A DNA stretch of 64,000 nucleotides from Podaxis mareebaensis (GCA_018524725.1 JAEUWP010000586.1:62001-126000); one strand, 5' to 3'. Positions 23,234-36,433 are shown, counted from the first letter of the stretch. Notes: generated by a model not told the origin, from the sequence alone. Made by a program: numbers and translations.

Positions 23234-24117
23234 ACCAGCCGCGGAATACTGGCTTAATTGTGGTATTGGGCTCTTCGCATCGTTTCATCCCTGTATATTA
23301 TTCGCACAAGAATATAAGTCACCGGTTGATATTCCTTTTGATTAAAGTGCTACGGACATGCGATATGATACAATAGAATACAGCGACGGGCTCCAGGCAA
23401 GATTGACCAAGTTCAATGCAAGACAGAATTGAACAGGAGATAAGAACCATACAGGAATGGGTCGAGGGGTGGCTAATGCGATGACGATTGTGACAGAATA
23501 AAAGAAGGAAAAAGGTATCCTGAGATTGACGCAAGGGGGTATTAGAATATGTATGAATGAAAGGAATGGACGGAAGTTGATAGGGAAAAGGGAACGACGG
23601 GATGGGTCAAAAGAGAGGATAGTCCAGAAATTTGTGATTGTGGGAAATAAATAAACAGGAATAGGGGGTGCCTCGCTCGAATGCCAGGCTTTTGGAGAAC
23701 AACTACGTCCACCGCGACATCCTTCAATCACCACGTCCACCATTTTCCAACGCGAAAGCGAAACAGGACAAGAGCCAGGGCTAGGGGGAAAAGGGGGGGT
23801 CCAACAACCGAAGAAAGACATAAGATAGGTCGATATCGATGGTGCATGGGCGGGCCAGATTTCGGTGCAGGCCACTGTGTGCGTCACATGAGCCCTTCTA
23901 ATGAGCCCTCTAACGAGCCGTTTGAGTAGCCGAGCCGATCCAAACAACCTGTCAACTCCACACATGGGATGTCTTGCGCATATATGCATCGACACATGGG
24001 TCGGAAGATACATACGCGGAGTCACAGAAGCAAGAGAACTTGACTATTGCCTAGCAAAGCCCAGGCAAAGAAGATGAATAATTATCGAATGTTAGGTTGG
24101 ATAATTATTCATCCTCT
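23234..24117. other. Convergent 3' region
   Basis: About 880 bp between two convergent genes. A 227-codon minus-strand frame (23342-24025) spans it but has no domain, is rich in Pro, Ser and Phe, and lies in the 3' side of the PIN nuclease gene. I call no gene. Confidence 0.5.
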
Positions 24118-27100
24118 TTACGTGGGCTTTGCCAGAAGCGCGGCCAAGTCTTTCTCGCCTGCTGCGGGGAGCTGTCGGGCTCTGGCTTTGAGACGCACTG
24201 GAACGAGGAAAAGGAGTTAGCATCACAGGAGTCAAGGGAGGAAGATAGAAGAACATACAGTTACGATCAAGACTGAGCAGCACGACCTTGACAGCTCCGT
24301 TTGTATCTTGACCGCTTGCGCCTAGAATGGCAGATCGGTCCATCCAATGCTCGTCTTGCCAAATAGCAGCCCTGAGGATCAAGTCGTCCATGCTCCTTTC
24401 AAAGTTTCCTGACGTAAAATCGACTTCTTCGGTCCTGACGTTCAGCGTCATGAGGTAATTACCCTTTGACGTCTGGACTTTGAGTGAATTCGAGTAGGGG
24501 CGCAGGTGAGAGGTGATGTAATTCATGGCACTCTGAGCCGCTTGACCAAGTTGGGAGGGATTGTTGACAAGGCCTTCCAGCTCCATGACAACGGGGAGTG
24601 GGATGATGATTGTCCAGCGGAGACTTTCCACCAGGGAAGCGACCGTGGACAAACAGGAGAGGAGGATGTTAGTATCGATGACGAGAATGGAATAACCGGG
24701 TACGATGCGAAGCTCGGGATAATTGTCGTGGGCCCTTCTCGAGGAGCGAGGCCGACGCGGGCTGGGCGCTGATGCTTGTTCGCGCTGTACGGATTGAAGG
24801 AGACTACGAAGGTAGCGCCTGCGAGCCTGTACACCACCCCTATCAGCACCACCATCGTGGTATGAAAGAGGAGTACGTTTAAACGTACCTTGAGCTCCTT
24901 GACTTCCTCTGAGTCGTTCTCGTCATCCTCACTGCTCTCCTCATCGCCTTCCTCATCAACGTCCATAAGTTCATCCTCATCAACCCATCTCTTCCCCATC
25001 CTCCGCTTCTCCTCTTCTTCCCTCTCCATCCTCTCCATCTCCCTCCACGCAGCAACCTTATCCGCGAGTCTCCCCTCGACCCTCCACTCGCGCGTTCCTT
25101 CAACCCAAGTGAATCCAGGTACCACACCCGCGATATCAACCGCACTACGAACTATTCTCGTCCAACGCTTCATCGTCGTCTCCTTGGGACTTACACGCCA
25201 TCCTTCGTTTCGTGGAATGGTGCTGACGTCGTAGCTTCCATCCAACTTGACACCGTAGAAGTGCTGGCCCTTGTACTCCTCCTTATCATCCTCGATCTGC
25301 CCGTCCGTCATCTGAGAGCTCTCTTGGGTCTCCAGAACCTCAATCTCCGGGCGATCTGCACCTGACTTCCAATACCCACGCTCGAAGACCTTCCTGCTCA
25401 CCCATTCCATACCTCGCATACACCAGTCTTCAGGGAGAGGAGGAGCGCAGGCCGTCGTGAGCATTGACCAACGTTGCTCGGGGGCGACACCGAGGATGGT
25501 GAAGAGGCCTTGTGACTCCATGACCTTCCGTGGAATGGAAGTGAAGAAGGTAGCGAGGTTGTCCCAGGGGATACTCCTCTCGAGGAGTGCGAGTGAGGGT
25601 TGATGTTTAAGAATAGTCGCAAGGAAGGTGAGTAGGACGGTGAGATATGGATTGAGACTTGAATGTGTATACTCAGTTGCCTTGCGTGTAGGGTTTCGAA
25701 GAACGAAGCTGAGCATGGCGAATGTCAACTGGAGGGCATACTTGAATGCGGGTGGGTGCTCCGGCATATAGCTATCGCTCTCAGAGAGAGTTGGAGAAGT
25801 TTGTGCACCAGCAGCAGGGGTTTGCTCATCATCAACGTCCATCCTATTCTCCTCCTGTGTAACCGGCTTCTTGACGACAATACGGCCTGGATCCCGACTA
25901 CCAACACCTCCCATCCGCCGGAGCAGGCCAGAGGGCTTGCCATACTCGAGGACTGAGGCGATATTAATGATCGCCATCATGATCCACTCACGTTCTTCTG
26001 CACCTTCGATATCGAGCCGTTCGAGGAATCGCGCGAGCGTAGGTTGGAAGTCGTCAAGTTGGATGTTTGTGAATAGCATGCCGTGAAGAAGGACAAACAG
26101 CTCAGAAACCTTGGCATCAGGGTTCATTCGTCGAGCTTGCGAAGCGCCTGACCACAATGGCAGAACAGATTCCCGGGAAGTCATGAACGGATGCAAAGCG
26201 GTCATGCTGTTAATGCAGTTGATTCATTAGAAAACAAAAATAGCCAAGCAACCAATGAAAACACGCACCTTTTCACAAAGTGATACACGCCTCGAAGTTC
26301 TTCAGTCTCCACCTCGCGGTAAAGCAAACCCAAGTGATGATGTAGCTTCCCAGTGCCGGGTTGTTCGAACAAACTCGTCGCGTACCAATCACGAGCGATG
26401 TTCCTCCATCTCTCCTTGTCCGGTTCCACCTCGAGTAACCGTGCCGCAGCAATACCCACGCTAGGAGGTTGGCTGGCAACACGTCCTGCAGGGAGATCGC
26501 TGATTGACTTCTTGCCACTGCTGTTGCCGTTTGCAGTGCCACTGACGGGGACCTCCAGACCGTTTTCCCTGTTCATGTCGTTGACGGCTTGGAGTGCGGA
26601 TGTCGTAAGTTTACTGTTGTTACCTCCCATTGCCCCATCCAACATAGCGGCGACGATCATCCGGTAGCGCGCAAGGTCGCCAAGGGCTTCAAGCCAACCG
26701 CTACGGAAGCTGCTGAGCTGCGGGTCCTCGACGAGGCCGATGTAAAATGAATATGCGTAATAAATAAACTCTTGCAAAAGCTCGAGGGCCAGACGAGACG
26801 TAAACGAGGCGCGCCGAAGGGATTCGAGGAGTTTGTGGAAAGCATGGGTCCATAACCGGACAACAATGTTGTACTTCGTGGGGACATTTTTCAGCGAAGC
26901 GGGCACAGAGGGGGCGAGGGATAGCTGCAAAAGATTATACATGTCCTCTGCCAAACTAGACGGTTGTTAGACACGATAGGTTATTTTTGGACGGGGACGA
27001 GGAAAACTTTACCTTTTGTGATCTTCAACTTTCTTCATCCATTTCTCTTTCTCGAGGTCTTCCTTGTTTAACTCTTTCCCTCTGAGCATCACCCGCGTGT

Positions 27101-28096
27101 CCATTTCATCCGGATCATCTGACTCCTCCTGTTGGACTTTGGACTCGAGGGTTGTGATTCGACGGTAGATTAGTTTAAGCTGCTGGGAGAAAGCAGATGC
27201 CGACGAATCATCTGTCGCGGTGTGACCGTGCCGTTTGTCAAATAGAGCTGAGGATGTTGAGGAACCGTCCGTAGACAGGGTAAAGTTGGAAGAGGAAACT
27301 GATGCAGCATATGAGCTTGTGGAACCCGCAGACACATAGTCTCCACTCGATCTTGGCGTTGGCATGGGCTTTTCGCTATGTGAAGGGTGGGACGAATTCG
27401 GATGCTGGGGTCGGGGGAGGACATGGAAATGAACGGGGTCATGCCTACGATGATCGAAGAGCTGACGGGCAGCGTTGGATCCGTTGCTACGGGAATTGAG
27501 AAGATTGCGGGGGATATTTGAGCTGTCTGCTTCCGACATGGTATCTGGCTCTGCGGTGCGTCGCATGGGGATTGGGTCTGTGTCAGGGTTGAAGAGTTTG
27601 GGTTTGGAGGAATTAGGACGGGAGCTAGGGGATGAAGTGATCTTCAAACGTGAAAAGCCTTCATGGTCGGCCTCGCCTGAGGGTCTGGATACTATAACTT
27701 GGGGAGCGTGGCGGCGCTGTATTTGAGGCGCTGCACTGCGGGCAGGGGTCGTGGGCGCTTTTGGTGACCGGTCGTTTCGAGACGTGGGCTGGGTCTGGGA
27801 CTGGGCCGCTGACGGCGAGGGTGAAGGGTTGGGCTGCTGCGTCCCGTTCCGTTGTTGCTCTCGTTGTTCCCGCTCGGCCCTTTCCTTTGGACGTATGACA
27901 CTGAAGAAAAAGCGGGTTTATGTGAGTACGGCTTGCACGGGGTCCTGGAAATAAATAACCGTTACCCGGCCTGTTTGCGCCTGAGAGCGGTGAGCCTATC
28001 GTCAATGTCTGTGGGTTGTGGGCCATCTCTAGGGGGCATTTCGCGGTCTTTGCCCTTTCTCTGGGGCCGGTTGGGGGTAGGAGCGAGGGAGTCCAT
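24118..28096 (-). CDS. SMG6/EST1-like protein with TPR-like region and C-terminal PIN nuclease domain
   Basis: About 1,200 residues on the minus strand. Start MDSLAPTPNRPQRKGKDREM (28096), an intron, then a long disordered Ser/Pro-rich N-terminus. The EST1/SMG 14-3-3-like and helical region begins LAEDMYNLLQLSLAPSVP and includes YNIVVRLWTHAFHKLLESL, WRNIARDWYATSLFEQPGTGKLHHHLGLL (two runs) and MTALHPFMTSRESVLPLW. After an acidic stretch, the splice K|ARRRYLRSLLQSVQ leads to the PIN domain: SILVIDTNILLS, PLPVVMELEGLV, SMDDLILRAA and VVLLSLDRN, with the acids that hold metal ions. In animals SMG6 cleaves mRNA during nonsense-mediated decay. A role in NMD is likely from the family, not shown here. 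Confidence 0.87.
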
Positions 28097-30928
28097 GCTG
28101 GTCAGAGAGAAAGGACATGCATAGGGATGATTCGCTGGTTAGCATGCTTCCAACTCAATTCCGCAGCACCAGATAAGATCTCAGCGTCACGTGGCTGCTG
28201 CGCCTTCTCCTTCTCCGTAGTCCCATTCTACCATTACCCGGCCTGCGCATACGCCTATCCGCCCCGCTGCAGTCCACAGGTCCACGACCGGATCCATCAC
28301 GACCCACTCATTCACCTTCGACTCCCCTCTTGTCGTCTTCGTGTATTTTTCCAGGGGATTTACAGACGCACCGCCACCCGGAGGATTAAGTTCACATGCA
28401 GTCGGTATTATCCAGGGGCTATTCCTGGAACAGCGCCTCCTATAAACAAAAGGTGTCATCTCACATCTCCTGCCCCTTGAGAGGATTTATCCACCGACGT
28501 AACCTCCCCTTCTGCAATACGCTCAGCCGTGCCACGCTAGTCTCCTTGTGGTAGTCACCCTCATTCTTCCGCTCTTTTCCCGGAACATTCTTCACACCTG
28601 ACTTGAACATACTGGATCAAGTTTGCATCTACTGCTCCCGCCCTATGTCCATTAATATCTGCATCATGCCATCGCAAACTTGCTGTACTCTGCATCCCCG
28701 GTCGGAGCGCTTCGCCCTCGTCGGGCTTCTTCTTTCCCATCACATCAAACTCCGGCGTTTGCATCATCTTTCTCAGATCCCAATTCGCCGCTGTCGTGCG
28801 GTCCCCCCGCGCTTTGTATTCATGAATCAGTATCAGTCTTGTCATGTTACCAGACTATCGGCCTCTGATGATTCTCTTCAACATTATTACTACACATAAC
28901 GCTGAACGTGTGTCTTAGGTACTGAAATTTTCTTACGCAACCTTTTCCGCAGCTTAATTAATCTGGCTTCGGATCACTCTGCATGATCATAACAGGCTGA
29001 TCACAATCCTGAATCCCATAATAAATACTTCTACCTGCTCATTTGGAGTCTGCGGAGCGTCCAGGATTATCTACGCAGAAGACACGCTCTTCTACATCCT
29101 GTGATCACCTAAGGCCAATTCGCTGCAATAGCATCCAGTCTCCTGCAACAGCCACGCATGAGCATTGCCACAGCAAACAAACTTGGTATTACGTCACCTC
29201 CAGCCGACACGCAGTTGCCAGCCGCCAACCCGACCACCACCACCGCCACTGGCAGGAGCAAATCCTGTTTGACATCTACACGCGCGAGCCATCCAATGTT
29301 CATTCCACCTCGAACGCGCTGTCCCACTCGCTTGGAAACATGTAACTTCCCCTTCTCATTCCTCAATGCCAGAAATAATCATATCAAGTCCCCAGCTGCG
29401 GCGCTACATAAGCGTCACGACTCAAACCCGGAGTCAAACCCCCACTGCGGCTGCTTCATCCACCGATCTCCGCATTCCCACGACTGCGACTGCGTCGCTT
29501 GGACTTGTCGGGCTTTTCAGGAATTTCAGTCATACTAGGCCTAAAGAACATCCCCCTTTTTGTCTGACTGACCTACGATGACCGAAACACTAGTCTCCAT
29601 TCCTCCATCCCCATGTACACACCATTAACGGAGGCCAACTCCAGGTCCATGTGGGAGCGCACTGCGCTTTCGACGATCATTGGCTGCTGGGGCACAGTTC
29701 TAACGCAGTCTAGATGGCCATGCTTGACTTTCTGCGCGATTGCGGCTTCATAAAACATAAAACCGTGATTCATGATTCCCCCATTCGTGCTTTATGCTTC
29801 ATGATTCCAGGAGAAAAGGTTTCGGCCACACACTGATGATTACGCAGCATGCTGCGCACCGCCGGAGGATCCGAACGCACCAAGTTACGAACACCAGTCC
29901 AAGTTTTCACGTCGAGCCCCTGCATCAACCCTTCGTCACTGTACATCCCTATACGGGATGCCCCACACGCCGATTCGTGGCATATACTCAACTCAACATG
30001 CGTCATCCGTCGTCCGCTGCTTACCGTATTATGGCGAGAAGCTAATCTTTGTGACGCTTCCGTCATCGCAGGATGAGTATATCATCAAGACTTCACCAGA
30101 CTGACACCTTGAAGAGGTCGCGGAATACGAGAAGGGCAGCTGCGGATGATCGAGGGGTTTATCTCACTTGCCTAATCCGTCTTGGTTTTGAAATAGCTGG
30201 CTTCCGATTCGTGGGTTTCCAGAAATCTAAATTGATAGACTTGGTCCATGGAATCGGCCCTTCATGTGGGTTGGCCAGCAAACTCTCTGCAAGGCGCCTG
30301 GGTCGGAATTCAACTCATAATCAGGAAGAAATCCATGTGGACTCTACTCTCCCGCGCACGGTTCACCTGTCACACCTTTCAAATAACCAAACATTTTGAC
30401 GGATGACGGCTACAGGTTCGGTGCCATTCGAGGTCTCAGCTGCAACATTTCAAGGGTTGTCACAACCTAGTCTCAGCAGGTCTCAGCCCCCACCTTTGAT
30501 CCTTGGGCCTAGACTTCCATCACATAATTTCTCTCCAAACCAGGAGGTCACTGGTGCTGCGGACGAATTTTGATCTCCTTCTAGCTCTCTGAGACGTACG
30601 ATACCTTCGGATACTTCGCTGGCATTCCCCGTGGGTAGAGAAACCCTACAAACTCACTCCGTTCTCGGCGCCTTTGAAGGGTTATGATCGTGCAAGTATC
30701 GGAGACAGTATACCATGGATCATCGATCAGACCTAGACTATGTGATTTTTGTAGTCCACCCGCTGTAGCCTGTAGAATAACAATACTTTTGTCTTTTCTG
30801 CTACGGTGACTAGATTCTGGACATTGCCACCGAAGAGAATACTCTTTTTGATTGACTTCAACAACGTACATTTCCTTCAAGATATAGCAGTATACATCAG
30901 AATCACGATGACTATCTGACACGCGTCC
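28097..30928. other. Gene-poor interval of 2.8 kb
   Basis: No reading frame here shows a family motif and I could not splice a convincing gene. The most protein-like frames are minus 28561-28845 (hydrophilic, MTRLILIHEYKARG start), plus 29366-29581 (begins MPEIIISSPQLRRYI) and minus 29573-29773. Any could be an exon of an unknown gene. The right part carries the 3' side of the GH31 gene. Confidence 0.45.
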
Positions 30929-33900
30929 TCAAACCTCCCCGTAAAATGTTTGACTCCCAATCCCAATGTTCCCACTAATGACCTCAACTTTCAGCCGTTC
31001 CTCGTCCTCTCCAAGACGTTCCTTCACAACCCTGACCTTCCCAGTAATCTCCGTACCCTTCCCAGACGGCACGTCAACCTCAATACTCTCCTTTCCCGCA
31101 GCATCAAATTCATACACCTGCGCTTCCAGATTCTGCGTGTAATCATAATCTGGCTTACCCATGCCCGGGCGGCCCAAGAGCAGCACGCTGCCTTCGCGGA
31201 CCCAGACGGGAATCTCGTTGATAGGTACATGTTCTTTAACCCATTTAGGTCCTTGGATGACGCGGCTTGTGTTCCAGAAGTTTGTCCATTTGCCCGCGGG
31301 GAGATAGTATTCAGTTTTTTCTCCCAGAGGGACGAAGACCGGCACAACGAGGAGGGAGGGTCCTGAAATGTACTAAGTATGAGGCGGGAGAAGGCGTGAA
31401 GAGGGATGCGTACCGAGCATGTATTGCCTGTCGAGGTAATGGGTCGTACGGTCCTCTGGGAATTCGATGAACATGGCACGTTGAATAGGGTGTCCTTTCA
31501 GGTGTGCTTGAATGGACTGGGTTGTACCGATGTGTCAGATTATCATTCTACGCCTCCTGGTGCAGAGGAATGCGGCGTACGAGATTGTAGATATAGGGCA
31601 TCAGACGATGCTTCGCGTCCAACCACACAGACATATTCTTCGCTGCCTCTTCGCCATAATTCCACGGCACGCGGTACGATGACGAGCCGTGCAGGCGAGA
31701 GTGAGAAGAGAACAGGCCAAACGCAACCCAGCGCTGATAGATTTCCGGATCTGGGTGACCCTTTCGATGAACACACTCAGATCATGCAGTTCACGGAAGG
31801 CAGGATGAGGGAGACAAACCTCAAAGCCTCCAATGTCATGAGAGGCAAACCCGAACCCAGAAGCTGTAAGAGACAGTAATCCGCGTAAAGCCTCAGCCAT
31901 GGCTTCCCATGTCGACTCGCAATCCCCTCCCCAGTGAACAGGGAACCTAGGAACCAAGGTCAACGAACAACCTTAGGATTGATCATGCAACGTGCCTCTG
32001 ACCACCAGCGGTGGCTGAACGCGCAAACACGACGGCCTCGCCTTCTCCGAAGCGTTCGCGCAGAAGGTTGAACACGAGTTCGTTATAGATAACAGAGTAC
32101 GTATTGTGCATTCTGTAAGGGTCAGACCCATCGTGGAAGACGACTGAAGCGTGAGGGATGCGCTCCCCAAAGTCCGTCTTCCCGCTTCGTCAGTACTCGG
32201 CGCGATTGTTGCGACTTTAGATGTCCTTACCTTGAAACAATCAACGCCAAGGTCAAGCAACGCAGTCAACTTGTCACTGTACCACTGTCTTGCTTCAGGG
32301 TTCGTGATATCGACGACGGCCAAGCCAGGCTGCCATAAATCCCATCTGACCAGGAAATCGGTTCTCCAAGCTCATTATATAACAATATAACGCGAAAACG
32401 CACTGCCAAGGCGTTCCATCTTTACGTTTGATGAAGTACCCTCCTTTGACACCCTCCTTGAAGATCGGCGAAAGCTGGGAGATATACGGATTGACTGGAC
32501 GAGTAGTCAGCAAAGCCTCGCGCCCAGCTAAAGTTGGAAATAAAAGGAAACTCACTCCAGAGGCAGATCTTGACACCGTACTTCTGTTTGATCTCCGTGA
32601 GGTAGGCCTTGGGATCAGGGAAGTTATCAGGATCAAACGTGAATGAGCACCTTCCAGCAAAGTGATCGGCAACGCATTTTGGACCTCGAAAAGAACGGCT
32701 CACCACTCATATTGTTTCATCCAGAAACAGTCAATGTGGAAGACTCTAACAGGACAATTGCGGTCCTTCATGCCTGCTAGGAAGCCAGAAACGGTTTCAC
32801 TCGAGTATGAGGTCAAGAAAGAAGTGGTAAGCCAGAGGCCGAAGGACCAGCTCGGGAGGATACTAGACAAAGTTCAGTATGAGTATATCGCCTAAGCTTA
32901 ACCACGTACGCAGGGCGACCAGTCATCCGCGTATATTTTTCAAGAATCTAGCTAATATGTAAGGCATCACAGCGGCGTGGACGCGCAGGCACTTACTTCC
33001 AGAGGTGCCTTTCCATAGATGATGAAGTATTCCAAACTCTTATCTGCGACGGAAACACCGACGCGGCTAACCTTTTCAGAGCCAACCTCAACTTCGACTT
33101 CGCCCGGGTGATTGATGAAGACACCATAATTCCTGTTGGTGATGTAGAATGGGACACATTTATATGCTTGATCACTAGATGTTCCTCCATCCTGGTTCCA
33201 AATCTTGACGGACTGGCCTGAAAAACCGACAGACTTCAGTAAAACAGCTCCAAATGTACCGTGAATGTCGCACCGTTCTTCACGAATGGGCCAAATTGCT
33301 CTCCGAGGCCATAGATAAGCTCACCGGGAGAGAGGTTCAACTCCGAGTTGATATACCGAACAGTGGTTGGCAAAGGTTCAGGTCGCGGATTGGACGAAGG
33401 ATCGTGAGCGAGACAAGAGCTATTGGAAGCACTGAAGGTAGTCCAGTGTGCAGGAACATCGAACACTGCCTGATGCTTGGGCCCAGCGAAGGTAAGAGTC
33501 CTCTCCGGTGACTTAAAGGTGATAGAATACGGGTTTTCTGTGATTTCAGCTTTGAGGTCTCCACTGAGAATGGAGTAATTAGAGCCTTCTCTGACAAGAC
33601 GAGCATCAGGGATGGGAAGATCGTCTGGGAAGAGTTGAATATTGGGCCGAGGGTCAAGGGAGGCGAAATGCTCAATCTTGACTCCGACAACATCCTTGGT
33701 TGGAGCATGAACCCGCACGCTCAGTACAGGACCTACACAAAGTAGATTGGTACGAGGCACTAAATACGAAGCTTGGACACATGTTACATACCGCCAAGTG
33801 TATCACCACGGTGTCTGGTAGGCCTAGTCGATACTTGCAGGTCGTAGCTCGTGTCATCTTTGGTGACCTGGACAACTTGAAGACCATAAAATGGTTTGAC

Positions 33901-33939
33901 ACCATTCTTCAACAACCAAAACCCATCGTTAAACCTCAT
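30929..33939 (-). CDS. GH31 alpha-xylosidase (YicI-like)
   Basis: A GH31 enzyme that removes xylose from the non-reducing end of xyloglucan oligosaccharides. Start [19 protein letters not shown], intron, then an N-terminal beta-sandwich ([41 protein letters not shown]). The barrel carries DCFK followed after an intron by [19 protein letters not shown] (the first Asp is the nucleophile), [11 protein letters not shown], then [20 protein letters not shown] (the WGGD Asp is the acid/base) and [13 protein letters not shown]. The C-terminal part has [13 protein letters not shown] and a beta-sandwich tail. The [14 protein letters not shown] pair is that of bacterial YicI rather than of lysosomal or ER glucosidase II. 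No signal peptide is visible, so it probably acts inside the cell. Confidence 0.88.
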
Positions 33940-34597
33940 GGTGTTGAAGGGTAGAAGAAGGCAAGAACGTACGGCTGACAGGGGTCAGCCCGCATTTATG
34001 CACTTCCACGGAACGGTTGCATAGGTCATTTGGACAGCTGAGGCGGACCGTCGGGTGCCGAGATATCTCCGTAGCCGACCTGGGTAGATAATAACATGCA
34101 GAGAACAAATGTTCGTCTATGTGGCAGCACGATAAAGTTATGGGTGTTGAATCCTCGCCCGCCAGTGTGAGCTCTCACCACCATGTGTCGGCCAGATGAG
34201 GGAAGTCGCTAGGACACTTCATCCATTAATTCGAGGGGCTTAGGGGTACCTGATATATGCGTGTCTCGAGCTTCTTTAATGCGCCACGTGAACTTGCTCC
34301 TAACAGTGTCGCAAGAAACCTGGAGGTTTCTTCTATATCGAATCGCTTCTTTTCCACGTCTTCCGGTCGAGGCCAATGTGCGGGTGTTAGGGCCGTCAAG
34401 AATGCCTGGTGTACGGGGTCCTAGCAAGACGTGATCCTCGAAAAGCGCAAGTGCTGTGATTACTGTTCCACGCTACGCGAGTGAAATATAAGCATGTCGG
34501 GCATGACTCATCTTGGTGAAAATCGCCTAGATCCATCCGGCTCTTATTTCAGACTCCCTTTTGTCACAGAACCACAATTAAAGGCAAAGATTTCAGG
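33940..34597. other. Divergent promoter, alpha-xylosidase and dehydratase
   Basis: About 660 bp between divergent start codons. The small frames here (for example minus 34209-34427) have no motif. No gene seen. Confidence 0.55.
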
Positions 34598-35935
34598 ATG
34601 TCGGAACCGCTTTGGCGAAAAACCCCTCTTATTCACTCAACTACGCTCTCTAACAACATCGATGCATCGGTGTATCTCAAGTTGGAGGTGAGGGTGGATC
34701 TACTATTAAGACGTTCAAGCCAATTCTCAGTCGAAACTTAGAATCTACAACCCTCCTATTCGTTCAAGTATCGTGGTATCTCATATTTCATCCAAAAGGC
34801 GAAGGAAACACATGGCAGAGATTTGCATTGCGTTGTCGCGTCTGGAGGTAATGCAGGACTCGCAGCAGCGTGTGCAGCACGCATTCTAGAAGTGAAATGC
34901 ACTGTATTCATCCCAGAGGGAGTTGCGCAAAGTACAATTGCCTTGTTAAAACGGGAGAACGCCGAAGTCGTCGTAACCGGTCGTTTTTACGCCGAAGCAT
35001 TGGATGCAGCCAAGCAGATTGTAGCAACGGATCCCAATGCGTAAGCCCTCCCTTCCAAAATGTGTGCAGTCTAACAAACCATCTCTGTAGAGTCATGGTG
35101 CCTGCATATGAGGACCGTTTGGTTTGGGAAGGTCATAGTTCCATGATTGTGGAGGTCCGAGACCAGTTGCAGAAGAAACCAGACGCAATCTTCTGTAGTG
35201 TGGGTGGCGGGGGACTCTTGGGAGGTATCATCCTTGGGTGTAAGGAGGTTGGCTGGGATGACGGTGAGTGGCGGTGGAAACTCGTGGAGAAGGCCTCTCA
35301 GCGTTACTTCAGTCCCAATTGTGACGTTGGAAACCATTGGATCTGACTGCTTTTATCATTCCATGACCATGAACGGAAACGGTTTCAATAAGGAAACGAA
35401 GGTCTTGCCTCCCGGAGTTGAACTTGTTCACGATGTAGATCACAACGTGGACATGGCGCATTTCAAGGGGTTTTCCTCGAAGGCTTCCGGATCTCTCGGG
35501 GCCTCCCAGCCGGCAGCAGGCGTATTGAGAATGGCATTGGATAGACCTGGAGGTGTCCGTTCTTACAGTATCCCGGACGAACTGAGCATGGAAGGCTTGG
35601 TGAAATTTGCGAGTGAGTGTGGATTAAAGGGTCGAAACAATTGGGCTTACTTGGATGCAGATGACCATAAGATGCTCGTAGAGCTTGCTTGTTCAACGAC
35701 TCTTGTTCCGGCCTACCACCCTACCCTCTTTAATAGGATGGTTCCTCCGAAGACTGAAATGCGTAATGTCGTATTCATTGTTTGTGGGGGCTTCAAGGTC
35801 TCGATTGCGGATGCTGCGGAATTCCAAAGCATCGTCGACGAAGACTCAAGGAGCCTAGGATCCTACTGGCAGGTTCGAAGCGATGATGGAGAGTTATTTC
35901 AGTTTCCCAAGCGAGCAGGCGTGAATAGCAAGTGA
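34598..35935 (+). CDS. PLP-dependent L-serine/L-threonine dehydratase (CHA1-like)
   Basis: Deaminates serine or threonine to an oxo-acid. Start MSEPLWRKTPLIHSTTLSNN; the first intron joins YLKLE to NLQPSYSFKYRGISYFIQ, where the Lys of SFKYRG binds PLP. Next come VVASGGNAGLAAACAARIL (phosphate/substrate loop), PAYEDRLVWEGHSSMI and SVGGGGLLGG (the glycine loop gripping the PLP phosphate). Further introns give DDVPIVTLETIGSDCF and KFADDHKMLVELACSTTL; the Cys in ELACST takes the place of the metal site in this subgroup. The end is IVCGGFKVSIADAAEF plus a tail. The length (about 365 residues) fits fungal CHA1 and animal SDS. Confidence 0.88.
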
Positions 35936-36057
35936 AGCCACAGTGAAGCCATAGTAGAATTACAAGTATAGATGCGATGCACGAAACACTGGTTTGTGGT
36001 GGTGTCAGCAATGACCACGAGGGGCGATATGCTAGACCATACCTTCAGTTCCTCTAA

Positions 36058-36433
36058 TCATGAACCGCTTCGCGAATTATCATTCTCCGCCTCCTTCGCC
36101 GCCCTCCGTGCTAACCTCTCGGCTTTAATTCTGGCAAGCTCCTCTCGAATAGCAGCAGTTTCTTTTGGAATGTGCTAAGCAATACGTAGTAAGCAATCAA
36201 TTCACAAATGAACCAACAGTTAGAATACCTGGTTTGTGCGTTCTGAGGATGGGAATAACCTATCCCTGTACTAAGCGGAAGTCAACTCGAACCATTTCAG
36301 TTGCAAATTGAGAGCAACGTACAGGAACTACATGTTTCCTATACCATTCAGGGTCCCCGAAGTGGACGAGGGCAGCAATTGGTACGAAGAGATAAAGCGA
36401 GAACTTGAAGACCTCAAGATTTGGTCCGCCCAT
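36058..36433 (-). CDS. PET100: PET100-like cytochrome c oxidase assembly chaperone
   Basis: An 89-residue protein from three exons joined in frame: 36323-36433 (MGGPNLEVFKFSLYLFVPIA, then ALVHFGDPEWYRKHVVP), 36229-36270 (YRDRLFPSSERTNQ) and 36058-36174 (HIPKETAAIREELARIKAER, then a basic tail). The opening GGPNLEVFKF and the single N-terminal membrane span are the hallmark of Pet100, an inner-membrane chaperone needed late in cytochrome c oxidase assembly. The charged coiled tail after the 'TNQ-IP' segment is also typical. No frame exceeds 40 codons, so ordinary ORF searches miss it. It is divergent from glutamate decarboxylase (544 bp). Confidence 0.88.

Noticed and set aside
23342..24025. 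A 227-codon minus-strand frame between two convergent genes
   Set aside because: No domain, odd composition, and it lies in the expected 3' region of the SMG6-like gene.
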